Source: Clostridium celatum DSM 1785
GTDB lineage: Bacteria; Bacillota; Clostridia; Clostridiales; Clostridiaceae
Assembly: GCF_000320405.1 (NCBI RefSeq)
Contig: NZ_KB291618.1
Location: 1-64,000 of the forward strand
DNA length: 64,000 bases
Direction of reading: 5' to 3'
The translations under genes were made by a program, and so were the position numbers. Of this stretch, positions 9,631 to 19,301 are shown in pieces; within the stretch, counting starts at the first letter, position 1, and each line of letters begins with the position of its first letter. The notes below the pieces were generated by a model. That model was not told the DNA's origin. It worked only from the letters and a program-made list of their open reading frames with translations, and searched no databases.

Positions 9631-10851
9631 TTAAACCATTCCTTTCTTTATTACCTTTCCATTTTTTAAAATCACAATTACTGTTCTGCTTTCTTCAATC
9701 TTTATTTTCTCTATAGTCTCATTAAATATATCTTCATCAAACTCTTTTATCTGTAATACTACACTAAGTATCTTTATTAATTGTTCTTCACATATTGGCT
9801 TTGCTATACACCCTTCATCTCCATACTTATGATGATTTGAACAAACCCAAGTGCTTCTTCCATTTCTATCTTTATGCTTATAGTTTTTACCACAAATTCC
9901 ACATTGTATTTTAGAAGTAAATATATAATTTTTCTTTCCTGGCTCACATTTATATTTAATCCTATTAACTTTCATTATTTCTTGAGCTCTTTTAAATGTT
10001 TCAATATCTATAATTGCAGGATGTGTTTCTTCTGCATAATACTGTGGTATTGTTCCTTTATTTTTAATTAGCTTCTTAGTCAAGTGGTCCTTAACGTATT
10101 TCTTTTGCAGTAACGCATTACCTATATATTTTTCATTTTTAATAATGTCTGCTACCCTTTCAGAATTCCATTTTCCACCCCTTAATTTTTTCACCTTCAT
10201 TTCTCTTAACTTTTTAGCTATTACTGTACACCCATATCCATCTAAATAATCCTGAAAAATCATTCTAACTATTTGAGCCTCTTCCTCATAAATCTCAATT
10301 TTCCCTTTGTCTATCCTATAACCATAAATAAATCTTAAGTTTATAAGCTCTCCCTGCTCAAATCCTTTTCTTATTCTCCATTTACAATTTTCACTTACTG
10401 ATCTACTTTCCTCTTGCGAAAAAGAAGCGAGGATAGTAAGCATTAACTCACCATCCCCGCTCATACTATGAATATTCTCTTTTTCAAAAAATACATCTAC
10501 ATTTAACTCTTTTAATTCTCTTACAGTTTCCAACATCTTTACTGTATTTCTTGCAAATCTAGAAATTGATTTTGTTATAATCATATCTACCTTTCTATTT
10601 CTGCATTCATCCAATAACTTATTAAATTCTTCTCTATTGTCCTTAGTTCCAGTTACAGCTTCATCTGCATAAACACCCACATAGCTCCATTCATTATTAT
10701 TTTGAATAAGATTACTATAATAACTTACCTGTGCTGAAAGTGAATGAAGCATTGCATCCTTACCATTTGATACTCTTGCATAAGCAACTACACGTTTTTT
10801 ACTTGGAATTTTTGAAATTCCTTTTTGTATCACTTTAATAGTTCTTTCCAT
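9631..10851 (-). CDS. Large serine recombinase 2, short form
   Basis: A 406-residue paralogue of the adjacent recombinase, with catalytic Ser28 in VAYARVSNGKD, KSISRFARN, a Recombinase domain (about 185-290) and a zinc ribbon CGICGKNYKHK...CSNHH. It lacks the long coiled coil between zinc ribbon and C-terminus, about 125 residues shorter than its partner, yet keeps a similar C-terminal strand (ILKNGKVI versus FKNGNVY). Tandem serine recombinases acting together are known from CcrA/CcrB of SCCmec and from clostridial elements; whether this one is the second subunit, or aids excision, cannot be told from sequence. Confidence 0.88.
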   Translation of the reverse strand: MERTIKVIQKGISKIPSKKRVVAYARVSNGKDAMLHSLSAQVSYYSNLIQNNNEWSYVGVYADEAVTGTKDNREEFNKLLDECRNRKVDMIITKSISRFARNTVKMLETVRELKELNVDVFFEKENIHSMSGDGELMLTILASFSQEESRSVSENCKWRIRKGFEQGELINLRFIYGYRIDKGKIEIYEEEAQIVRMIFQDYLDGYGCTVIAKKLREMKVKKLRGGKWNSERVADIIKNEKYIGNALLQKKYVKDHLTKKLIKNKGTIPQYYAEETHPAIIDIETFKRAQEIMKVNRIKYKCEPGKKNYIFTSKIQCGICGKNYKHKDRNGRSTWVCSNHHKYGDEGCIAKPICEEQLIKILSVVLQIKEFDEDIFNETIEKIKIEESRTVIVILKNGKVIKKGMV

Positions 10852-10905
10852 TAAATCACTTCCTTCCAGGTATCAATGTTAGCTCTACTAAATATATAAA
10901 TCAAG

Positions 10906-11061
10906 TTATAAAGCCCCAACTACAGGATTATATTTTTTAACTAATAACTTATTTATTTTCTTATAATCCTTTTTATCTATTATTTCTTTTACTAGCATTG
11001 ATTTTGCTATAGCTATTGCTACTCTATAATTCTTTTCACGATTAAATTGTTCTTCATTCAT
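10906..11061 (-). CDS. Small SHOCT-like protein next to the recombinases
   Basis: The 51-residue product begins MNEEQFNREKNYRVAIAIAK and ends with a SHOCT-like helical motif, KKDYKKINKLLVKKYNPVVGAL. The open frame extends further upstream but overlaps the preceding gene, and the ATG at 11061 sits in an ATGAATGA overlap with that gene's stop, typical of translational coupling; AGGG precedes it. Similar tiny proteins commonly sit beside serine recombinases in clostridial elements. A helper role in recombination is plausible but unproven. Confidence 0.6.
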   Translation of the reverse strand: MNEEQFNREKNYRVAIAIAKSMLVKEIIDKKDYKKINKLLVKKYNPVVGAL

Positions 11062-11479
11062 TTTCCCTATCCCCTTTACCAAAACGTTTCTTAATATAAC
11101 AATTATGACTACAATACTTCCTATTCTTATTTCCATAGCTTTTAAACTTATTACCACACTCAGAACAAGTTAATGTATAATATGCTTTTCTATCAATACA
11201 ATAATCATGTTCTTTCCACCATTGTCTCCTACATTTATCAGAACAGAACTTTTTTCTTTTACCTTTCTCACTTTGCTCTAATTCCTTTTCACACTGCTTA
11301 CATTTAATATGTTCCTCTATCTTAGTATTAACTCTACTTGCTCTTACTCCACCTAAATTATTTCGTCTACAAAAAGCCTTTACCGTATTCTCTGATATCT
11401 CTAAAGCTACTGCTATTTTAGAATAACTATATCCTTTTTCCCTGAAAACCTTTATTTTTTCTTTTTCATTATTAGTCAT
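11054..11479 (-). CDS. HTH plus double zinc-ribbon regulator (paralogue of 32420-32857)
   Basis: A 141-residue predicted DNA-binding protein. Residues 1-40 form a helix-turn-helix (FREKGYSYSKIAVALEISENTVKAFCRR pattern, often labelled sigma-70-like). Two zinc-binding segments follow: CKQCEKEL...FCSDKCRRQWW and CSECGNKF...YCSHNCYIKKR. A second copy of this architecture lies beside the phage methyltransferase. GGAGG precedes the ATG. It heads a gene block with the SHOCT-like protein and both recombinases and is preceded by a perfect 15-bp inverted repeat, so it may regulate the recombinase block. Partner and operator are inferred. Confidence 0.65.
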   Translation of the reverse strand: MTNNEKEKIKVFREKGYSYSKIAVALEISENTVKAFCRRNNLGGVRASRVNTKIEEHIKCKQCEKELEQSEKGKRKKFCSDKCRRQWWKEHDYCIDRKAYYTLTCSECGNKFKSYGNKNRKYCSHNCYIKKRFGKGDRENE

Positions 11480-11496
11480 ATGAATCCTCCTAAATC

Positions 11497-11545
11497 GACT
11501 TATATAAATTTATTACTACATATCACTCTGAAATTTATATAAGTC
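11497..11545. repeat. Perfect 15-bp inverted repeat upstream of the recombinase block
   Basis: GACTTATATAAATTT (11497-11511) and AAATTTATATAAGTC (11531-11545) separated by 19 bases, in the short gap between the endolysin and the HTH/zinc gene. No T-tract follows, so it does not look like a terminator. Likely an operator for the adjacent regulator; an att-like site is an alternative. Confidence 0.6.
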
Positions 11546-11564
11546 AACATTATCCATATTAATT

Positions 11565-12245
11565 CTATTTATTAAAAATCATAACAGTTGCATCAAATCC
11601 ACCGGCTTTAAGCTTTTGAACCTGCTTATCTGCATTTTCTCTAATAGAAAAAGAACCTGCCATAACTCTATATAATGTTTTACCATTACTAGAATTGCTA
11701 ACAGATTCTTCTTTATAAGTTATTCCTAATTGAGATAATATAGCTTTTGAAACAGCTTTAATTATTTCTTTTTGCTTACTATCAAATAAACTATTATCCC
11801 TTGAATTATCTAAAAATCCTAATTCAATTAATACCGCTGGGGCTTTTGTTTCTCTTAAAACATGAAAATTTTCTTTCTTAACACCTCTATTTACAAATCC
11901 AATATTAACAATAGCTGCTTGTATTTTATCAGCCATAGCCTTAGATCTAGCATCTTGATTTAAATAGGTATAAGTTTCTACACCAGTTGCAGCTTCAGGC
12001 TTAAATGCATTTCTATGAAATGATATAAAGTAATCATAATTACTTTTATTCTCATAATTACTTCTTTGTTGCAATGTTAAAGTAGTATCAGTAGTTCTTA
12101 TCTCATCAACAATTACTCCATGTCTTCTTACTTCCTTAGATACCTCTTTTCCTATTGCTAAAACATCATTACTTTCTTTTCTTCCATTATAACAAGCTCC
12201 TGGATCATTTCCTCCATGTCCATAATCAAAACATAATCTACTCAT
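11565..12245 (-). CDS. Phage endolysin: N-acetylmuramoyl-L-alanine amidase with SPOR domain
   Basis: A 226-residue endolysin. Residues about 1-170 are an Amidase_3 zinc amidase: the first zinc ligand is in CFDYGHGGNDPG, the Glu in GRKESND, a second His in SFHRNAF, and the catalytic Glu in APAVLIELGFLDN. It cleaves the MurNAc-L-Ala bond of peptidoglycan. The C-terminal 50 residues (TLYRVMAGSF...FDATVMIF) form a SPOR-like peptidoglycan-binding domain. ATG at 12245 is eight bases from AGGAGG, whereas the ATG at 12254 abuts it, so the shorter form is chosen. The ribosome binding site lies inside the holin gene, coupling the lysis proteins. Confidence 0.92.
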   Translation of the reverse strand: MSRLCFDYGHGGNDPGACYNGRKESNDVLAIGKEVSKEVRRHGVIVDEIRTTDTTLTLQQRSNYENKSNYDYFISFHRNAFKPEAATGVETYTYLNQDARSKAMADKIQAAIVNIGFVNRGVKKENFHVLRETKAPAVLIELGFLDNSRDNSLFDSKQKEIIKAVSKAILSQLGITYKEESVSNSSNGKTLYRVMAGSFSIRENADKQVQKLKAGGFDATVMIFNK

Positions 12246-12648
12246 TAATATCATCCTCCTTATTTAATTGATGTAATATATCTATAAGTTTCTTTGGGAT
12301 AGGTAACCCTACCCTACCTGCATTTTCTAAAATACTAATACCTTCATTAGAAATGTAGAAAAAAATAACGGCTGTACGAATTGCACTACCGTTCCCTAAT
12401 ATTTTTGAATCAATTATATGAGCTATTGATACTAATATAAAAATTACTACTTTTCTAAATATACCTTTAAACCCAACTTCACTTGAAATTCTCTTTTCAA
12501 CTATTCCAGCCATAATTCCAGTAATATAATCTACTGCCACAAATAATACTAACGCATACGCTAAACCGTCTAAACCTCCTAACAACCACCCAAAGAACCC
12601 ACCTAAAACTGTAATGAAAAATTGTCCTACATTAATAAATTCTTTCAT
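12238..12648 (-). CDS. Phage holin (TcdE/holin_4_1 family)
   Basis: A 136-residue membrane protein with three or four hydrophobic helices (FFITVLGGFFGWLLGG, ALVLFVAVDYITGIMAGI, VVIFILVSIAHIID, TAVIFFYISNEGISIL) and a charged tail. This is the pattern of the phage holin family that includes clostridial TcdE. It forms membrane lesions that let the downstream amidase reach the wall. A GTG at 12660 is also possible, but ATG at 12648 is better spaced from GAGAGG. The stop overlaps the endolysin start. Confidence 0.9.
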   Translation of the reverse strand: MKEFINVGQFFITVLGGFFGWLLGGLDGLAYALVLFVAVDYITGIMAGIVEKRISSEVGFKGIFRKVVIFILVSIAHIIDSKILGNGSAIRTAVIFFYISNEGISILENAGRVGLPIPKKLIDILHQLNKEDDINE

Positions 12649-12671
12649 CCTTTTATACACCTCTCTTTTAA

Positions 12672-14024
12672 TTACAATATTTTTTGTATCTGAAAATCAT
12701 ATTGTATTTTCATTGTATTAGTAGGAGTTTTTGTTACCGGTGCTGCTAATAAAGTTTGTGCTCCTACATGTGTTCCAATAGAATATTTTCCTATTGTCAA
12801 AGTTACATTTGCTCCATCTTGTTTAATTTGTTCTAAGGTATATCCTATTTCGTTATCATCTACTCTATACTTTAAATGCCTTTGAGTTGATGATGTATCT
12901 ATTATTATAGGAGTTGCTTTCACTGCATTATTATTTAAATAGCATATCTTTTTATCCTCACTTAAAAAAGCTACACTATCATTAAAATCACTAAAAAAAT
13001 ATGATGTTGCTTTACCATAGTCTCTTACTAATGTTAATGTCCCTCCATTTATAACGTACTCACTGAATTTACTTCCACTTACATAAACCTTATTTGCTCT
13101 AATATTCACATTTACATATTGGCTACCTATATTACTTGTATCAAGGCTTAATGTTTGTACTTGCCCTGTATCTATATCTATAATTGCTAAGTTATTAGTT
13201 TTACTGTAGGCATTTATAATAATTACTCCATTATCACTAGCTCCCCATCCACAAAAAGTATTAGTTATACTGCTGCTTAATTTTCCTGAAATATCTATAT
13301 ATTTATAAAAGGTAAAATCATCATTTAAAATTAATGCATATTTAGGATAAAATATTGATGTATAACTACTTGTACTTTTCTCTCCTAATATACAAACCCA
13401 TTTATCTGATGATCTAGTCATGGCTTTTCCAACATAATAATTACTTCCACCTGCTATAGCATCTGTTCTAGTACATGGACATACTACTGTGATTTCTTCT
13501 TTTTTAGTTGGTAAAGTAGTCATATCTCCAATCCACCATATACTTTGGAAAGTTCCATTAGCAGCATGTGTAGGAAAATCAAAAACAAAATGTAATAATC
13601 CATTTCCCTCTGTGTCTAATTTGGTTTCAGCCGTATTTATTGTTCCCTTTAAAATATCACTTCCAGAATATGAAGTTGCTTTATCAGCATAAGCAACTAA
13701 CTCACCTTTATAATAAGGAGTATCAGCACTTTCCTCTCCACTATAACTAGTTAAAACTATGTTTTGAAATGGAGCCGAATAATAATTACTATTTCTATTT
13801 CCCTTTATCTTTGAATAAAAATAATCCATATATGCTATTTTGCTAACATAATTATTAATAATATTTTCAGTTTTAGCTTCATATATTTTTTCTCCATTTT
13901 CACTATCAAATAACTCAACTGTTGCAATTCCCCTAGTTGGAACTTTTGGTTTTTGTTTTAACAACTCTTTTCTATCTTCATTTATTAAGTCTATATTGTA
14001 AGCAATACTTTCTCTAAATTCCAA
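12672..14024 (-). CDS. Probable tail-tip or baseplate protein
   Basis: A 450-residue protein with no family I recognise. It lies between the prophage endopeptidase-type tail protein and the holin, where siphoviruses encode tail fibre, baseplate or receptor-binding proteins. The sequence is rich in Ser/Thr/Asn/Tyr and short beta-strand patterns with no cysteine cluster or transmembrane segment, which fits a virion fibre. An N-terminal stretch with paired charges (DLINEDRKELLKQK) may be a helical docking region. The start is TTG after GGGGG. Receptor binding is inferred from position only. Confidence 0.55.
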   Translation of the reverse strand: MEFRESIAYNIDLINEDRKELLKQKPKVPTRGIATVELFDSENGEKIYEAKTENIINNYVSKIAYMDYFYSKIKGNRNSNYYSAPFQNIVLTSYSGEESADTPYYKGELVAYADKATSYSGSDILKGTINTAETKLDTEGNGLLHFVFDFPTHAANGTFQSIWWIGDMTTLPTKKEEITVVCPCTRTDAIAGGSNYYVGKAMTRSSDKWVCILGEKSTSSYTSIFYPKYALILNDDFTFYKYIDISGKLSSSITNTFCGWGASDNGVIIINAYSKTNNLAIIDIDTGQVQTLSLDTSNIGSQYVNVNIRANKVYVSGSKFSEYVINGGTLTLVRDYGKATSYFFSDFNDSVAFLSEDKKICYLNNNAVKATPIIIDTSSTQRHLKYRVDDNEIGYTLEQIKQDGANVTLTIGKYSIGTHVGAQTLLAAPVTKTPTNTMKIQYDFQIQKIL

Positions 14025-14039
14025 AACCCTTACCCCCTT

Positions 14040-15671
14040 TTAATTTAACTCTACAATACAACTATCACTTGCCTTCTCTCCATTAATACTGAAATAATTT
14101 ATTTCCTCAGTGATTATTTTATTTACTAAATCATTAAATAAAATATCTACGGCACTTCCTATATTTAAATTCGTGTCTACTCTTACAAATTGAATTTCTT
14201 GTTTCACTTCTGCATGTGGAAGCTCTGAACTTAATCCTCCTTGAAGATTCCTACCATCTATCATACATTGCATATTATATATAGGTATTTTTACTGTACC
14301 TGTGTCCGTTTTTAAATATATTCCTACATAATGTGCACCTGAACTAACCTGTGGTATTCCTAAAGGTATACCTATAACATTATCTCCTTGATGAAGTTTT
14401 TGCTTTGGCTTAAATGGTATTTCAACATTATCTAGTTCTATTTTAATTGTTAATGTACACTCTGAACTTGCTATGCAGCTTATTGCTACATTTAAAGCTA
14501 AATTAGTATTTGAAACAGCACTTACTCCTAAATACATTGGCTGAATTTCAGTAGTACTTACTGTTAACTCTAATGGATTTCCATAGTAAAGCATTGAGGT
14601 TAATGCCTGAGCAACTTGATTGCCTAATTCATCTGTAGCACTTTTTATCAATGCTGCTGGGTCCATTGATTTAAGAAAATCTCCTAATGGTTGTCCTAAT
14701 TCAACTTTTGTGTTTATACCTGTAAGTAAATCCTTTTTTATCTTAATAACTTTAACCTTAACGTCAATATCAAATTCACTGTGTCTAACAGTTACAATAT
14801 CTCCAACATTAACTTTTTCTAAATCCTTAAATCTTAAATATTCTCTACTCTTACTTAACTCTATAAAATCAACTTGTATATTAATTGAGCTTAACCCTAT
14901 GGTTTTTGCTAATTCAGTTGCTACCTTTCTTAGAGTAACTTCATCTTCTGCTTCCTTAATTTCAACTTTCTTTATAATAGGAAATGGTGGATATAAATCA
15001 CTATCCCAATTTGGAACATTAATGTATTTCTCATAAAGTCTTATTCCATTAGCTCCTTTGGGATATATTTTTGTGACAACATCAGTAGTGTCTATTGTTA
15101 TTTTTAACCCACTAATATTTTTCCCATACTTTATAAGTACACCATTATCTTCCCCTCTTTGCTTTAGTATTTTTATATCATAATTATCTCTAACTAATTC
15201 TCCTTGACCCCATCTATCAATTATCTTAAACATAGCTTCAGCTGGACTAAGTTCTACCATATATAAAGTATTAGGAATAATAATATCACTATCTACACTA
15301 TATATTGTAGATAAATCACTTATCATAGCTTTTTGCATTGCTGTTTTTACTGAAGCATTAGTTGGTCTTTCATCTTCAATAAAATAATTAGCTAGATCAT
15401 AATATATATGATTAGCATATGCTTTTACTCTTTTATCAGCAGATTGGACTTTTTCAACTTTATAAATTCTAAATAACTGATTATCAGCTTTTATTATATT
15501 AAATTCTTTAAGATATATTGCCTTCTTTGAATTGGCTGGATATTCTATTTCTAAATAATATTGTCCATTTAACTCTTCTGTTACTTCTGCTAATATTGGT
15601 TCATTTAAAACTCCAAGTCCATTATTATCAAAATTACCTTTAATAGTTTTTTTATCATATATGCATAACAC
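14040..15671 (-). CDS. Tail-associated protein (prophage endopeptidase tail, Tal N-terminal type)
   Basis: A 543-residue minor structural protein. The first 340 residues match the phage minor structural/Prophage_tail pattern: an N-terminal MLCIYDKKTIKGNFDNNGLG strand, YLEIEYP, VKAYANHIYYDLANYF, and the later segment VNVGDIVTVRH. This corresponds to the gp27/Tal hub at the tail tip. The remaining residues are beta-rich and probably attach fibres or other tip proteins. GTG start eight bases after GGAGG, immediately following the Dit stop (TAAGTG). It is about the usual length for versions lacking a lytic extension. Confidence 0.85.
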   Translation of the reverse strand: MLCIYDKKTIKGNFDNNGLGVLNEPILAEVTEELNGQYYLEIEYPANSKKAIYLKEFNIIKADNQLFRIYKVEKVQSADKRVKAYANHIYYDLANYFIEDERPTNASVKTAMQKAMISDLSTIYSVDSDIIIPNTLYMVELSPAEAMFKIIDRWGQGELVRDNYDIKILKQRGEDNGVLIKYGKNISGLKITIDTTDVVTKIYPKGANGIRLYEKYINVPNWDSDLYPPFPIIKKVEIKEAEDEVTLRKVATELAKTIGLSSINIQVDFIELSKSREYLRFKDLEKVNVGDIVTVRHSEFDIDVKVKVIKIKKDLLTGINTKVELGQPLGDFLKSMDPAALIKSATDELGNQVAQALTSMLYYGNPLELTVSTTEIQPMYLGVSAVSNTNLALNVAISCIASSECTLTIKIELDNVEIPFKPKQKLHQGDNVIGIPLGIPQVSSGAHYVGIYLKTDTGTVKIPIYNMQCMIDGRNLQGGLSSELPHAEVKQEIQFVRVDTNLNIGSAVDILFNDLVNKIITEEINYFSINGEKASDSCIVELN

Positions 15672-16373
15672 TTATAGCCACCTCCAATTTGGAATAACCT
15701 CCACTTTGGAAACACTACCTGTCCATGATATATTGTTTTCTCCTATTTCAAACTTAGGAAATTCACCAGTCATTTTATTATTCAAATTATCTGTAGCTTC
15801 GTTATAGCAATTTTGCTGAACACTATCTAAAATAATATGATTTGTAACTTCTTTTAACTTTATAACTTCTGAATTAATAGTTAAATTAATATCTCCACTA
15901 CCAAATATCTTAATTATTGGCTCTGAATATATACTTCCTGGATTTGTTACACTTCCTTCTGCTGTCATTTCAATAACATCACTTTCTACTTCATACTTAA
16001 AAGGTCTGCAATTAAAAACTATAACAAACTTTGAAATATACTTTAGTACCTGTGTAAAATCTATTACATTAACTACTTGAGCTATATACTTTTTATTATC
16101 TTGATTGCTAAAAATTAAATTACTTTCTCCATATGACAATAGCCATTCTTTTATTTCATCTATTTTATTTGGTAATACTTTATCTTTAATTGAAGATTCC
16201 ACAGCAATAGTAATATCTTCATAAGTATTCTCATCAAACCTCAAGCTTGAACTTTTTCCTGGAATAACTACGTTAGTAATTCTTCTTTTAGGAGATGGTA
16301 TAGCTGGTCTTTTAGAAATATATACTCCATAATCTGAAAAGCTGTTTTTACCTCTAAAATTAAAACTAAACAT
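15672..16373 (-). CDS. Distal tail protein (Dit, siphovirus tail component)
   Basis: A 233-residue Dit-like protein with the N-terminal FRGKNSFSDYGVYISKRP and RITNVVIPGKSSSLRF patterns, and the C-terminal galectin-like beta domain of this family (GSVTNPGSIYSEPIIKIFGSG). It forms the hexameric hub between tail tube and tip. The ATG immediately follows the tape measure stop (TAGATG), so translation is coupled. Confidence 0.88.
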   Translation of the reverse strand: MFSFNFRGKNSFSDYGVYISKRPAIPSPKRRITNVVIPGKSSSLRFDENTYEDITIAVESSIKDKVLPNKIDEIKEWLLSYGESNLIFSNQDNKKYIAQVVNVIDFTQVLKYISKFVIVFNCRPFKYEVESDVIEMTAEGSVTNPGSIYSEPIIKIFGSGDINLTINSEVIKLKEVTNHIILDSVQQNCYNEATDNLNNKMTGEFPKFEIGENNISWTGSVSKVEVIPNWRWL

Positions 16374-19283
16374 CTATTTACCACCTCTTCCCATAGTTAT
16401 TCTTTGTCTATAGAACTCTAACTCATAAGCTAATTGTTCTATATCTTTTTCAGTATTATTTATGAAGTTTTCAATATACAGCGTAAATGTACTATTACTA
16501 TTTTCATTTGATGTTCCATTTACTTTTTGCAATGCCTTAGCTAATAAATCATCTAATCTATCTATAGGCAATACTGCTTCTGTACCAGCTTCACCAACAC
16601 CTATAACACTTGGAGAATTAAAAATACCACCTTTGGCATACCAACTAACTGATAGTTTTGGTACACTTGGTGGTACTAAGCTAAACTCTCCACTTAAACT
16701 AAAGTGAGGTAATTTAATTTTAGGTATTTTTATTTCTGGCAATCTTAAATTTCTAAAGAAACTAGCTATTGAATCTAACGCTCCTTTAACCGTATTCTTT
16801 GCTGCATCTATTGGTGTAGTAATTGCAGTTTTAATTCCATTCCAAACACTTGTGGTAGTATTTTTAATGCCGTTCCAAATTCCTGATATCGTTGAGCTAA
16901 TAGAATTAAACACCGTTGATATTACATTTTTAACCCCATTTACAACATTAGAAATTACACTTTTAATTCCTTCCCATATAGTTGATGTCGTACTCTTTAT
17001 ACTATTCCAAGTATTTGTCGTTATAGTTTTAATTCCATTCCATATACTAGTTACCACTGAATTAATAGCATTAAATACAGTTGTTATTGTATTTTTCATT
17101 GAATCTATTATTGTAGAAATACTATTTTTTATAGATTCCCAAACACTTGATGTTGTAGCTTTTATGCTATTCCACACAGCTGTGGTTATCCCTTTAATAG
17201 CTTCCCACACTGTTGATATTATTGCTTTTATTAGTTCTAATGTAGTGTTAATTATTCCCTTTATCAAATCTAGTGTAGTAGATATTATGGTCTTCATATT
17301 TTCCCATACAGTTGATGTTAGATTTTTAATAGCTTCCCATGCACCTTGCGAATCACCTTTAAAAATATTCACTGCTATGTTAATAACACCTTTTATAACT
17401 TCAAGTGTGTTTTTTATAACAGTAGATATTAATGTAAAAGCACTGGTTATTACATTTACAATACTATCTCCGCATTGACTCCATATTTGTTTTGCAAATT
17501 CAATAAAGACTTTAAATAATTCTTTTAGTCCATCTATAATTCCACCTATTATATTTTTGACTTCATTCCAAGTAGCGTTAACTACATTTTTAAACTCTTC
17601 ATTGCTATTATATAAAGTAACAAATATAGCAATAAGACCTGCTATTACTCCAATAACTATTCCTATTGGTCCTGTTAACGCTGTAAGGACAGTTCCTAAA
17701 GCCCCTGTTGCTCCACTTGCTGCTCCTATAGCTGTGGATATCGATCCAAAAGTTGTGAATAATGAACCCCCAACACTAATAACTTTTCCAATAATACTTA
17801 CTACGGGACCTATAGCTGCAGCTATCATTGCAAACTTTATTATCAAATCTTGTTGTGCTGGACTTAGTGATGTGAACTTTTCAATAATACCTGTAACTGC
17901 TTGAATTAATCTTTCTATAGATGGCATAGCTCCCTCTACAGCTTCAATTAACTTTTTGCCTAAAGGTTCTAAAGCTACAGCCATTTGGTTTTTTAATATT
18001 ACAAACTTATCACTTATAGTTTCCGTATCCTTTGCAGCTTTTTCTATTGTTTCTGGACTACTTTCTATACTACTTATTAATTCATCAAGGTTTAATCTAC
18101 CTTCTCTAATAGCAGCTGCCATATCTGGTCCTGCTTTTGCTCCAAACATCTCCATAGCTAAAGTATTTGCTTCACCAGCTGTACCAGCTTCTTTAATTCT
18201 TTCTATCATTTCTGCAAGTGCTTTATTAGGTTCACTTATTCCTTCCTTAGCCATCTTTCCAAGTGCAATTCTTAAACTTCCAAGTACAAGTTCTGTATTT
18301 ACACCTTCCTTTTCAAACTTACCAAGCATAGCTGCTGAAGTCTGCCAATCAAATCCCATTTGTCTAAGTGGCCCACCAAACTTAGTCATTAACTCTTGAA
18401 GTCTTGAAACTCCTATTCCTGTACTTTGGCTAACCTTAAAGGTATAGTCTAATGCCTCTGCATAATCTTCTGTACTTATCCCTGCATCCTGAAACATTCT
18501 TGTAGCAGCTGGAATAAGTGTGTTTATATCCTCACCTGTTATCTTTGCTAGTCTTAACATTTGTGTAGATAATTCTTGTAGTGATTCTCCACTTAATCCT
18601 GTTCTTGTGTTTAAATCTGCTATTACTTGGCTAGCATCACTCATTGTAGTATTCACTGTAGTGTACACTGCCTTGAAGTCATTTTCTAATCCTTTAAGAG
18701 ATTCTCCTGTAGCACCTGTTCCAATTCTTATAGTATTATTAGCTTTTTCAAAATCTGTAGCTAATTTATAAAGACCTGTACCAGCTGCAACTATAGGTGC
18801 AGTTACAGACATAGAAAGTGTTTTACCTACACTAGAAAACCCTTCACCTACAGTTTTCATTTTGTTGCCAATCCCCTCAAAAGTTTTACCCATTTGAGTC
18901 CAGCCGCTACTTTGAACTTTAAGCTCCTGATTAACACTTTTAAGTTCATTTTCCATCTTATTAAGCTCTGCTTGAGCATAATCTAATTTAATCTTTAAGT
19001 TTTCAGTAGCTTTAGCATCTTCACCTTTTGTCTCTGCACTTTCTTGATAACTTTTGGATAGTGCTGCTACCTTTTGCTTTTGAAGTTCCATCTGCTTGTT
19101 TAATGTATCTTGCTTTAGTTTCAAGGTTTCTGTTACTTTACCATAGACACCCATCTTAGTGCTTGCAGCAGCAAACTCACTTTGGACAAGTTTTAAACTT
19201 CTTTGAACTTTACTTATACCATCTTGAAATCCTTTATCATCAAGACCAATTTTAGCAACTACTGTATTACCTCCACTTGCCAT
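16374..19283 (-). CDS. Tail tape measure protein
   Basis: A 969-residue tape measure protein. The N-terminal coiled coil (about 25-120) leads into the TP901-type core domain (about 165-430: TGESLQELSTQMLRLAKITG, GLSGESLQ, and VSRLQELMTKFGGPLRQMGF). A hydrophobic stretch lies at about 500-560, where membrane segments usually occur. Residues about 640-860 are tandem imperfect repeats with regularly spaced Trp (VWNGIKT, IWEGIKS, VFNSISS), the length-setting module. The C-terminus is a YAKGGIFNSPSVIGVGEAG module common in this family. Large open frames on the opposite strand here are shadows of the repeats. Confidence 0.92.
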   Translation of the reverse strand: MASGGNTVVAKIGLDDKGFQDGISKVQRSLKLVQSEFAAASTKMGVYGKVTETLKLKQDTLNKQMELQKQKVAALSKSYQESAETKGEDAKATENLKIKLDYAQAELNKMENELKSVNQELKVQSSGWTQMGKTFEGIGNKMKTVGEGFSSVGKTLSMSVTAPIVAAGTGLYKLATDFEKANNTIRIGTGATGESLKGLENDFKAVYTTVNTTMSDASQVIADLNTRTGLSGESLQELSTQMLRLAKITGEDINTLIPAATRMFQDAGISTEDYAEALDYTFKVSQSTGIGVSRLQELMTKFGGPLRQMGFDWQTSAAMLGKFEKEGVNTELVLGSLRIALGKMAKEGISEPNKALAEMIERIKEAGTAGEANTLAMEMFGAKAGPDMAAAIREGRLNLDELISSIESSPETIEKAAKDTETISDKFVILKNQMAVALEPLGKKLIEAVEGAMPSIERLIQAVTGIIEKFTSLSPAQQDLIIKFAMIAAAIGPVVSIIGKVISVGGSLFTTFGSISTAIGAASGATGALGTVLTALTGPIGIVIGVIAGLIAIFVTLYNSNEEFKNVVNATWNEVKNIIGGIIDGLKELFKVFIEFAKQIWSQCGDSIVNVITSAFTLISTVIKNTLEVIKGVINIAVNIFKGDSQGAWEAIKNLTSTVWENMKTIISTTLDLIKGIINTTLELIKAIISTVWEAIKGITTAVWNSIKATTSSVWESIKNSISTIIDSMKNTITTVFNAINSVVTSIWNGIKTITTNTWNSIKSTTSTIWEGIKSVISNVVNGVKNVISTVFNSISSTISGIWNGIKNTTTSVWNGIKTAITTPIDAAKNTVKGALDSIASFFRNLRLPEIKIPKIKLPHFSLSGEFSLVPPSVPKLSVSWYAKGGIFNSPSVIGVGEAGTEAVLPIDRLDDLLAKALQKVNGTSNENSNSTFTLYIENFINNTEKDIEQLAYELEFYRQRITMGRGGK

Positions 19284-19301
19284 ATCTGTATCTCACCTCC
19301 C

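Noticed and set aside
16780-17340. Regularly spaced repeats that might suggest a CRISPR array
   Set aside because: Repeats are imperfect, in phase with codons and encode the Trp-containing modules of the tape measure protein. No cas genes occur in the window.
16852-18771. Several long open frames on the plus strand inside the tape measure gene
   Set aside because: They are antisense shadows produced by the repetitive coding sequence; they lack ribosome binding sites and known domains.
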